From contig CACZQT010000232.1 in assembly GCA_902783295.1 (NCBI GenBank), forward strand, positions 1-10,004: DNA of 10,004 nt. The letters are read 5' to 3'. Both the position numbers and the translations under genes were made by a program. The notes below the pieces were generated by a model. That model was not told the DNA's origin. It made no database searches and worked only from the letters and a program-made list of their open reading frames with translations. The stretch's first letter is position 1, and each line of letters starts with the position of its first letter. Of the stretch, positions 1 through 5,474 are shown piece after piece. This stretch comes from an uncultured Lachnospiraceae bacterium. Lineage in GTDB: Bacteria; Bacillota; Clostridia; Lachnospirales; Lachnospiraceae.

Positions 1-2
1 CC

Positions 3-254
3 TTTGAACTGGCCGGCGGACGGCCTGCGGCAGAAGCTTTCATGAAAGAACTGAAGCTGGCAGCCATCGAAACCCATGTGGCGGATGTCAGAACCTGCTG
101 CCTGAATCCTGCAACTTCTACACATCGCCAGATGAACGACGAACAGCTGAAAGCAGCCGGTGTACCGGCCGGCCTCGTGAGAATTTCCTGCGGTCTGGAG
201 GACAAGGCAGATCTGATTGCCGATCTGTCCCAGGCACTGGATGCCATCCGGTAA
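3..254 (+). CDS. O-acetylhomoserine sulfhydrylase-type PLP enzyme, 3' end only
   Basis: This is the last 83 codons of a gene that begins upstream of the window; the open frame runs back through base 3, so the ATG at 42 is internal. The residues match the C-terminal end of Cys/Met-metabolism PLP-dependent enzymes, in particular the O-acetylhomoserine aminocarboxypropyltransferase (MetY) branch. The recognisable stretches are LKLAAIETHVADVRT, then STHRQM, then GLVRISCGLED with the arginine expected to bind the substrate carboxylate. Such enzymes make homocysteine from O-acetylhomoserine and sulfide in the cytoplasm, using PLP. The PLP-binding lysine lies in the missing part, so MetY cannot be firmly separated from cystathionine gamma-synthase or gamma-lyase relatives. 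The tail ends normally in a short acidic helix. The next gene starts 9 bases after the stop, so the two are probably cotranscribed. Confidence 0.88.
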   Translation, partial: FELAGGRPAAEAFMKELKLAAIETHVADVRTCCLNPATSTHRQMNDEQLKAAGVPAGLVRISCGLEDKADLIADLSQALDAIR

Positions 255-263
255 AGCAACGCC

Positions 264-557
264 ATGCTGGATGAGAAAAGCTTTTATTCCCTGTCCTTTT
301 ACTCTTATGGAGGAATCCTGACCGGAGACCATAAGGGCATGCGGTACCGTCTGGCCCGTACCGGGACAAAACCGGACTGGCTTCTCACGGCCTGGGTATG
401 GCCGGAGCCCTTTTCTTTCGAGGTCACCCCGGAAGAACGGAAAACCGAGGAGCAGTTCCCGTTCAGCCAGGAAGGGCATAAACAGGCCGTGGAATGGGTC
501 CGGATGCAGTACGAATCCAGAAAAGGCGAATGGGACCGGAACTGGAAACTTTTTTAA
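264..557 (+). CDS. Small protein of unknown function (97 aa)
   Basis: I do not recognise a named family. The 97-residue product is rich in aromatic residues (motifs FYSLSFYSYGG near residues 7-17 and TAWVWPEPFSFE near 42-53) and ends in a charged helix-like segment with WVRMQYESRKGEWDRNW. It has no signal peptide, no membrane segment and no cysteine pair, so it is probably a compact cytosolic protein. No strong Shine-Dalgarno sequence precedes the ATG at 264. Its position 9 bases after the stop of the sulfhydrylase-type gene suggests translational coupling and a shared transcript. The frame fills the gap up to the AT-rich promoter region, and its base composition resembles its neighbours. I consider it a real gene mainly from its position, length and protein-like composition. 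Confidence 0.65.
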   Translation: MLDEKSFYSLSFYSYGGILTGDHKGMRYRLARTGTKPDWLLTAWVWPEPFSFEVTPEERKTEEQFPFSQEGHKQAVEWVRMQYESRKGEWDRNWKLF

Positions 558-610
558 TAAAGTTTTACGAAAATATTACATTTTTGAAAAAGAAACCGAT
601 TATTCTTTGG

Positions 611-639
611 TTGACAATGCACCTTTGCCTTGATAAAAT
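611..639 (+). promoter_or_regulatory. Sigma-70/SigA-type promoter with extended -10
   Basis: A perfect -35 box TTGACA (611-616) is followed after exactly 17 bases by TAAAAT (634-639), five of six matches to the -10 consensus. The TG at 631-632 one base before it gives an extended -10. The 50 bases upstream are strongly AT-rich with A and T tracts, as in an UP element. Transcription should start near 646 and read into the SH3-domain membrane protein gene at 811, leaving a leader of about 165 bases. Confidence 0.85.
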
Positions 640-720
640 AAATAAAACTATGGCTATTCAGAAGGTTCTGGATCCAGTGCAGGCGGTTTTTCTGCACGAA
701 ATTGTATAAAACCCAGCGGG

Positions 721-802
721 GAGCCGGTTTATGCGGCCAGCTCCTGCCGGGAAAAATGGTGAAGCCGGCTTAAGAAGCCAGCTCTTGCCGGAATGAATGG
801 GG
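721..802 (+). repeat. Imperfect 41-bp tandem direct repeat in the leader
   Basis: Bases 721-761 and 762-802 align end to end without gaps, with about 31 of 41 positions identical by eye. The best conserved blocks are AGCCGG, GCCAGCTC, TGCCGG and AATGG. Each copy contains an ATG at the same place (756 and 797). In the first copy that ATG opens only a 5-codon frame; the second copy ends in the ribosome binding site of the real gene. It looks like an old tandem duplication of a leader segment. Confidence 0.7.
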
Positions 803-805
803 AGG
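799..805 (+). promoter_or_regulatory. Ribosome binding site that sets the start at 811
   Basis: GGGGAGG lies 5 bases before the ATG at 811. The in-frame ATG at 793 lies upstream of this site and has no good site of its own, so 811 is preferred. Confidence 0.8.
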
Positions 806-810
806 CTGTT

Positions 811-2211
811 ATGGCGAAGGATTATGACAATGAATTTGATCATATGGAACAGGATGTTCTGGATGACTCCGGTTTTGTGACGGATGATATCCCGGAAGAA
901 GAGGATGAGGGCATGCGTCAGGCCATCCAGGAAGCGCTGGATGACGACGAGCAAGGCGCGGATCCTGTGAATCTTTCCAGAGCAACCCGTCCGGTACGGA
1001 AAGTGGAGAGAGTTGTGGATGACCCGCTGGCGGATTCCGAAAGTGCAGAGGACGTCACCTCCGGCAATTACCGGAGGGATACATCCGACCGCGGAGTGTA
1101 TACAGGGGGGACCCGCAGCAGCCGTATGATGTCGGATACGCTGGGCAGTGATGAAGCACGTGCGGCCCGCCGCAAAAAGAGAGCGGCAAAGCGCAGAAAC
1201 CGCCGGATTATTACCGCGCTCGTTATTGTAGCCCTGCTTGCAGGCTGCGGCGCGGCAGCTTTTGTGAACCGCGACAGGATTGCATCCCTGTTCGGTACCA
1301 AGACAGTCGCTACCACTGAAGCGCCTGAAACCACCGAAGCGGTGACGGAAGCTCCGACCACAACGGTTCCGCCTACAACTCCGGCTCCGACACAGCCAGC
1401 CATGCCTTCTATCCAGACAACACTGCCGAAGGATTCCGTGCCTGCTGTAAAAACTCTGGTAGATAATTACTACAATGCGATCCTGGAAGGGCATTCCAGC
1501 CAGCTGGCTCCGATTCTGGATCCTTCTGTGGAAATTGATGAAGCGATGGAAGCTGAACTGGAAAGCCAGGCAGCCATGGCAGAGTCCTTTGAGGATATTG
1601 CTACCTATGCTATGAACGGTATGAACGCTGGAGAGTATGCCGTATTTATTACCTACGGTATGAAGCTGCCCGGCATCGATATGCCGGCACCCGGTCTGGA
1701 ACAGGCCTATGTACGCCCGGATGCGGACGGAAATCTTCGGCTTCTGAGAGCACAGGACTATGATGACTCCATCAAGGCTTATGTAGAAACCCTTTCTGCA
1801 CAGCCCGAGGTGCAGAGCCTGGTTCAGCAGGTCGATGCAGCCTTTACGGCAGCCCAGGAAGCGGATCCCGCTCTCAAGGCTTATATTGCACAGCTGATGG
1901 GCGCAGCAGCCGCACAGGGTGAAACTGCGGCAGCAGCAGAAAGCCCTCAGGAAAGCGAAGCGGAATCTACAGCGGCTCAGGCGGATTCGAGCGGATTCAC
2001 CACGGTGGATGATATTCAGTACACTACGACTACGGTGAACCTGAGAAGCGTACCCAGCGCGGAGTCGGATGATACCATCATTCAGTCGGTACCGGCCGGC
2101 ACCTGGCTCCATGTCATCGGCGACGGCGCTGAATGGGTGCACTGCAACCTGAGAGACGGTACTTTCGGTTACATCAACAAGAAGTATCTGACGGATGACA
2201 AGCCGGAATAA
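811..2211 (+). CDS. Single-pass membrane protein with extracellular SH3 domain
   Basis: The 466-residue product has a clear modular order. Residues 1-115 are an acidic, probably disordered cytoplasmic segment. Residues 118-132 are very basic (ARRKKRAAKRRNRR type), followed by one membrane helix at about 133-152. A Thr/Pro/Glu-rich linker follows at 165-205. Residues 208-330 form a globular region that I read as NTF2-like, with the pattern NYYNAI, then YAVFITYGMKLPG, then DGNLRLL. An Ala/Glu-rich stretch spans 363-393, and a bacterial SH3 domain spans about 402-462 (VNLRSVPS, then VPAGTWLHVIGDGAEWVHC, then GYINKKYL). The basic cluster before the helix predicts N-terminus inside and the SH3 domain outside, where such domains often bind peptidoglycan. 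The gene has its own promoter and terminator, so it is probably monocistronic. A role in wall attachment or sensing is inference; no catalytic motif is visible. Confidence 0.85.
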   Translation: MAKDYDNEFDHMEQDVLDDSGFVTDDIPEEEDEGMRQAIQEALDDDEQGADPVNLSRATRPVRKVERVVDDPLADSESAEDVTSGNYRRDTSDRGVYTGGTRSSRMMSDTLGSDEARAARRKKRAAKRRNRRIITALVIVALLAGCGAAAFVNRDRIASLFGTKTVATTEAPETTEAVTEAPTTTVPPTTPAPTQPAMPSIQTTLPKDSVPAVKTLVDNYYNAILEGHSSQLAPILDPSVEIDEAMEAELESQAAMAESFEDIATYAMNGMNAGEYAVFITYGMKLPGIDMPAPGLEQAYVRPDADGNLRLLRAQDYDDSIKAYVETLSAQPEVQSLVQQVDAAFTAAQEADPALKAYIAQLMGAAAAQGETAAAAESPQESEAESTAAQADSSGFTTVDDIQYTTTTVNLRSVPSAESDDTIIQSVPAGTWLHVIGDGAEWVHCNLRDGTFGYINKKYLTDDKPE

Positions 2212-2240
2212 AACAGGGAAAATTCATTGGAAAAAACGTG

Positions 2241-2268
2241 AACGGGCTGCCGTCGGCAGCCCGTTTTC
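2241..2268 (+). terminator. Intrinsic terminator after the SH3-domain gene
   Basis: An 11-bp perfect stem, AACGGGCTGCC (2241-2251) pairing with GGCAGCCCGTT (2255-2265), encloses a 3-base loop. It ends in a short T run (2264-2267) and is preceded by a run of A at 2231-2236. It starts 29 bases after the stop codon. The T run is short but the GC-rich stem is strong. It separates the monocistronic SH3 gene from queA. Confidence 0.85.
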
Positions 2269-2300
2269 ATGTCAGAGCCTGAAACTGACAGAGGTATTTT

Positions 2301-3377
2301 ATGCAGATTTCTGAATTTGATTATGAACTTCCGGAGGAGCTGATCGCTCAGGATCCGATTTCGGACCGATCCTCTTCCCGCCTCCTGGTCCTGGATCCGA
2401 AAACGGGGGAGATCCGCCACCGTATTTTCCGGGACATCCTGGAGGAACTGAAAACGGGAGACTGCCTGGTGCTGAACAACACCCGGGTGATTCCGGCCAG
2501 GCTGTACGGTACACGTCTGGGGACCGGCGGCGCGGTGGAGATTCTCCTGCTGAAACGTATGGAAGGGGATTTGTGGGAGTGCCTGGTACGTCCCGGGAAA
2601 AAAGCCAGGCCCGGTACAGTGCTGGACTTCGGCGGTCTGATGACGGGAACCGTGGAAGACGTAGTGGAGGATGGCAACCGGCTGATCCGTATGCAGTACG
2701 AAGGCATCTTCGAAGAAATACTGGACAGGCTCGGTGAAATGCCGCTTCCTCCGTATATTACACATAAACTGGCAGACAAGGAGCGGTACCAGACGGTTTA
2801 TGCCAAGGTGCGCGGTTCCGCAGCGGCTCCGACAGCAGGACTGCATTTTACCAGAGAACTGCTGCAGGAGGTGAAGGACCGTGGAATCTCCATAGCGGAA
2901 ATCACCCTGCACGTAGGGCTTGGTACGTTCCGGCCTGTCAAGGTGGAGACGATCGAGGAGCATCATATGCACTCGGAATTCTATATGGTGGACGAAGAGA
3001 CTGCCGCACTGGTGAACCGTACGCGGCAGGCAGGCGGCCGGATTGTGGCAGTGGGCACAACCAGCTGCCGTACTTTGGAATCTGCGGCGGCTGAAGACGG
3101 CACTCTGAAGGCAGGCAGCGGATGGACGGATATATTTATCTATCCGGGATACCGATTCAAACTGGTGGATGCCCTGATTACGAATTTCCATCTTCCCAAA
3201 TCGACCCTGATGATGCTGGTATCCGCCCTGGCCGGGAGGGAAAACATCATGAAGGCATATGAGGAAGCGATTCGCGAGAGATACCGCTTCTTCAGTTTCG
3301 GGGATGCCATGTTTATCACCGGACGTCTGGAAGCCGGGAAGCAGAACTCCTCTGGAGGATGCGCAGAGATACGCTGA
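2301..3377 (+). CDS. queA: S-adenosylmethionine:tRNA ribosyltransferase-isomerase QueA
   Basis: QueA transfers and rearranges the ribosyl group of S-adenosylmethionine onto 7-aminomethyl-7-deazaguanine in the tRNA anticodon wobble position, giving epoxyqueuosine. Family signatures are visible throughout the 358-residue product: FDYELPEELIAQDP (6-19), LNNTRVIPARLYG (58-70), GSAAAPTAGLHFT (172-184), HVGLGTFRPV (204-213), FKLVDALITNFHLPKSTLMM (286-305) and RFFSFGDAMFI (329-339). GAGG at 2291-2294, 6 bases before the ATG, supports the start. The core ends near residue 339 as in the family; about 19 further residues form a non-conserved tail whose codons overlap an inverted repeat. The usual partner tgt is not in the window. 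A terminator lies just upstream, so a promoter should lie in 2205-2300, but I see no convincing one. Confidence 0.97.
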   Translation: MQISEFDYELPEELIAQDPISDRSSSRLLVLDPKTGEIRHRIFRDILEELKTGDCLVLNNTRVIPARLYGTRLGTGGAVEILLLKRMEGDLWECLVRPGKKARPGTVLDFGGLMTGTVEDVVEDGNRLIRMQYEGIFEEILDRLGEMPLPPYITHKLADKERYQTVYAKVRGSAAAPTAGLHFTRELLQEVKDRGISIAEITLHVGLGTFRPVKVETIEEHHMHSEFYMVDEETAALVNRTRQAGGRIVAVGTTSCRTLESAAAEDGTLKAGSGWTDIFIYPGYRFKLVDALITNFHLPKSTLMMLVSALAGRENIMKAYEEAIRERYRFFSFGDAMFITGRLEAGKQNSSGGCAEIR

Positions 3378-3420
3378 GGGAGGCGCTTCGCGCTGCGCAT
3401 TTTCTGCAGAAAACGTTTTT
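3359..3420. repeat. Cluster of short palindromes at the queA 3' end
   Basis: Several inverted repeats sit side by side. ATGCGCAG (3359-3366) pairs with CTGCGCAT (3393-3400). Inside it lies GCGC (3383-3386) with GCGC (3390-3393) around a 3-base loop. Then come a perfect 14-bp palindrome TTTTCTGCAGAAAA (3400-3413) and a 10-bp palindrome AAAACGTTTT (3410-3419). The set spans the last queA codons and the gap to the next gene. The GC stem followed by TTTT could be a weak terminator, but the structure is not a textbook one. Confidence 0.45.
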
Positions 3421-3468
3421 ATCAGCGTTTCCCTTAAGAAACTTTATGAAGGGAGGCCGACCGGCGGT

Positions 3469-4521
3469 ATGGATTTTGAAAGAATGTACAGTAAAATTGC
3501 AGGATGCCTGATGGCAGGAGCCCTGGGCGATGCTCTGGGCTACGAGATCGAATTTGAAAGCTGGAACACGATCCGGAACCGGTTCGGCCCTGCCGGGATT
3601 CAGGATCTTTATACGGCGGATGGCGAAGCCTGTATTTCGGACGACACACAGATGACCCTGTTTACCAACGAGGGTATGGTGCTGGGCAGCCGGCTGCCGA
3701 AGGCAGAGGGCTGCAGAGAGACGGTGGCGTACTATGTTTATCAGGCTTATCTTTGCTGGCTGGCCACGCAGGAGTTTTACGGAAGGACGGTGCATTCTCT
3801 CTGGGAGAAAGAGAGCGTCCTTCTGAAGGAGCCGAAAATGAATGTTCGGAGAGCTCCCGGGAATACCTGCCTTTCCGCGCTGCAGAGCGGGGATATGGGA
3901 ACAGTGGAGAATCCTCCGAATCACTCTAAAGGCTGCGGTGGGGTGATGCGTACAGCGCCGCTTGGCTTTACCGGCACATGGGGGGATCCGCTTCGGACGG
4001 GAGCTGCCTGTGCCGCTATAACGCATGGGCACACGGGCGGCTGGATGCCGGCCGGAATCCTTTCGTATATGATCTTCCGGATCCTGTATGAGCCGGAAAC
4101 ATCTATAGAAAGAGTGGCAGATGCAGCTCTGGAACACGCCATTGATATATGGGGCGGAAAATATCCGGATATTTTCCGGCAGGTGAAGATGATCCGGAAT
4201 GCGATCCGGCTCAGCCATACGGATCTGCCGGAGGCAGAAGCTATCCACTCCATCGGGGGCGGCTGGGTCGGCGATGAAGCGCTGGCGATCGCCATCTACA
4301 GCTGCTGCAGACATCCGGATGATCTGAAGGACTGCCTGATCTGCGCCGTGAATCACAGCGGGGACAGCGATTCCACCGGCGCCATTGCGGGGAATATTCT
4401 GGGAGCTTACCTGGGCTATGAGGCCGTTCCGGCAGACTGGATCGAAAAACTGGAGATGACGGATGTGATTCTTGACCAGGCGCGGAAAATGACGGAAACT
4501 ATCAAAGATTCCGCAGGCTGA
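3469..4521 (+). CDS. ADP-ribosylglycohydrolase family protein
   Basis: The 350-residue product carries the metal-binding and catalytic signatures of the ADP-ribosylglycohydrolase (ARH/DraG) family. They are GALGDALG (17-24), SDDTQM (57-62), HSKGCGGVMR (152-161), THGHTGG (185-191), GGGWVGDEALAIAIY (263-277) and NHSGDSDSTGAIAGN (295-309). The paired aspartates at 58-59 and 299/301 are expected to hold two divalent metal ions. Members cleave ADP-ribose from modified arginine or from other ADP-ribosylated targets and metabolites; the substrate cannot be told from the sequence. The start at 3469 gives the family's usual N-terminus; GGGAGG at 3451-3456 is a rather distant site (12 bases). The frame stays open upstream to an ATG at 3259, but that region overlaps queA and lacks family similarity. 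It is full length, cytosolic, and probably cotranscribed with the gene at 4599. Confidence 0.93.
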   Translation: MDFERMYSKIAGCLMAGALGDALGYEIEFESWNTIRNRFGPAGIQDLYTADGEACISDDTQMTLFTNEGMVLGSRLPKAEGCRETVAYYVYQAYLCWLATQEFYGRTVHSLWEKESVLLKEPKMNVRRAPGNTCLSALQSGDMGTVENPPNHSKGCGGVMRTAPLGFTGTWGDPLRTGAACAAITHGHTGGWMPAGILSYMIFRILYEPETSIERVADAALEHAIDIWGGKYPDIFRQVKMIRNAIRLSHTDLPEAEAIHSIGGGWVGDEALAIAIYSCCRHPDDLKDCLICAVNHSGDSDSTGAIAGNILGAYLGYEAVPADWIEKLEMTDVILDQARKMTETIKDSAG

Positions 4522-4588
4522 ACCGGCAGCATCCCGGCGGGAACCGGAAGACGGGCATGGCAGCGGATAAAACGGGCAGGGAACTGCC

Positions 4589-4593
4589 GGAGG
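4589..4593 (+). promoter_or_regulatory. Ribosome binding site favouring the start at 4599
   Basis: GGAGG lies 5 bases before the ATG at 4599. A competing in-frame ATG at 4557 has a weaker GGAAG site (4546-4550) and would add 14 residues that are not part of the family's N-terminus. Confidence 0.65.
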
Positions 4594-4598
4594 ATGAT

Positions 4599-5324
4599 AT
4601 GGAGCTGGAAAAAGAAGGAATTCGACTGAATAAATATCTGAGTGAAGCGGGAGTCTGCTCCCGCCGTGAAGCGGACCGGCTGATCGAAGCCGGGGAGGTA
4701 ACCGTAGACGGGAAACCGGCGGAAATGGGCATGAAAGTGACGGACGGGATGGATATCCGTCTCAAGGGAAAGAGAGTTATCCATCATCCCGAACCCATTG
4801 TTCTGGCGGTCAACAAACCTGTCGGCGTGGTCTGCACAACATCCCGGGATGATCCTGCGAACATTGTGGATTATGTGGGATACCCGGAGAGGGTCTACCC
4901 GGTGGGACGTCTGGATAAAAACTCAGAAGGGCTGATCCTCATGACAAATCAGGGAGAATGGATGGATGCCATTCTCAGGAGCAGCCACTATCATGAGAAA
5001 GAATATATTGTAACGGTTGACCGGCCGGTGGAAATGGAATTTCTGAAAGCGATGCGCGAAGGAGTCTGGCTTCAGGAACTGGAGCGCAAAACCAGGCCCT
5101 GTACGGTGGAAAAGCTGGCGTATAACCGCTTTCGGATTGTTCTGACGCAGGGGCTGAACCGTCAGATCCGGCGGATGTGCGAAGCCCTGGGCTACCGGGT
5201 GGTTTCCCTGCGGAGAGTGCGTGTCTGCAACATCCTGCTCGGGAACCAGCAGCTGGGAACCTGGAGGAAGATTACCGGAGAGGAACTGGAGACGCTGCTC
5301 GAGATGATCCGCAGCACGAAGTGA
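4599..5324 (+). CDS. rluF: 23S rRNA pseudouridine synthase, RluF type
   Basis: This 241-residue protein belongs to the RsuA/RluB/RluE/RluF family of pseudouridine synthases. Residues 8-55 form an S4 RNA-binding domain (IRLNKYLSEAGVCSRREADR and VTVDG). The catalytic domain follows, with NKPVGVV (72-78) and the active-site motif GRLDKNSEGL (103-112), where Asp106 should be the nucleophile. KEYIVTVDRP (134-143) and GLNRQIRRMCEALGY (185-199) followed by LRRVRV are closest to RluF, which in E. coli modifies U2604 of 23S rRNA. The RluF versus RluB/RsuA choice is by eye. The start at 4599 is chosen for its GGAGG site; starting at 4557 would give 255 residues. It follows the glycohydrolase gene with no terminator between them. 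Length and key residues are normal. Confidence 0.93.
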   Translation: MELEKEGIRLNKYLSEAGVCSRREADRLIEAGEVTVDGKPAEMGMKVTDGMDIRLKGKRVIHHPEPIVLAVNKPVGVVCTTSRDDPANIVDYVGYPERVYPVGRLDKNSEGLILMTNQGEWMDAILRSSHYHEKEYIVTVDRPVEMEFLKAMREGVWLQELERKTRPCTVEKLAYNRFRIVLTQGLNRQIRRMCEALGYRVVSLRRVRVCNILLGNQQLGTWRKITGEELETLLEMIRSTK

Positions 5325-5327
5325 TAA

Positions 5328-5380
5328 CTGTTCAGAGCCATGCGAAGCATGGCATGTCTGCGGGTTGAGGTTCTGAACAG
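5328..5380. repeat. Two-tier hairpin element between rluF and ligA
   Basis: A 9-bp outer arm, CTGTTCAGA (5328-5336), pairs perfectly with TCTGAACAG (5372-5380). Directly inside is a 7-bp hairpin, GCCATGC (5337-5343) with GCATGGC (5347-5353), closed by a GAA loop. An 18-base unpaired stretch (5354-5371) follows. It begins 4 bases after the rluF stop. There is no T run on either strand, so it is not a classical terminator. It could be a dispersed palindromic repeat, an mRNA processing or stabilising structure, or a small structured RNA. Confidence 0.7.
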
Positions 5381-5474
5381 CTGCAGGAAGTGATTCATGT
5401 TATCCGGGGAATCCGCCGGGATGCTGCCGCTGATAAATGTTTCTCGAAAAAGAACGGATGGGATGAGGGGAAAT

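Larger units (their letters stand above)
646..810 (+). other. Long 5' leader of the SH3-domain membrane protein gene
   Basis: The leader between the predicted transcription start and the ATG at 811 holds three visible things. A 19-codon open frame (650-709) begins only a few bases after the predicted start. A small stem, GTGCAG (677-682) pairing with CTGCAC (692-697), has a 9-base loop. An imperfect 41-bp tandem repeat (721-802) runs into the ribosome binding site. I recognise no known riboswitch or T-box. Whether the leader regulates anything is inference from its length and repeat structure. Confidence 0.4.

Noticed and set aside
546..565. AAACTTT/AAAGTTT hairpin at the end of the small unknown gene as a terminator
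   Set aside because: The stem is almost all A-T, overlaps the stop codon and lacks a convincing T run after it; too weak to call.
1228..1248. Lipobox-like LLAGC in the SH3-domain protein
   Set aside because: It sits about 140 residues from the N-terminus inside a membrane helix after a large cytoplasmic segment, so it is not a lipoprotein signal peptide.
658..2142. Long open frame on the minus strand (494 codons) opposite the SH3-domain gene
   Set aside because: It mirrors the codon pattern of the plus-strand gene, gives a Cys/Arg/His-rich product with no recognisable domain, and has no promoter or ribosome binding site of its own.
3259..3468. Upstream extension of the glycohydrolase frame to an ATG at 3259
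   Set aside because: It overlaps the conserved end of queA in another frame and encodes 70 residues without family similarity; 3469 gives the normal N-terminus.
5397..5474. Longer LigA start at 5397
   Set aside because: It has a fair AGGAAG site, but the added 26 residues do not resemble LigA N-termini, and the start at 5475 has GAGGGG and matches family length. It remains possible.
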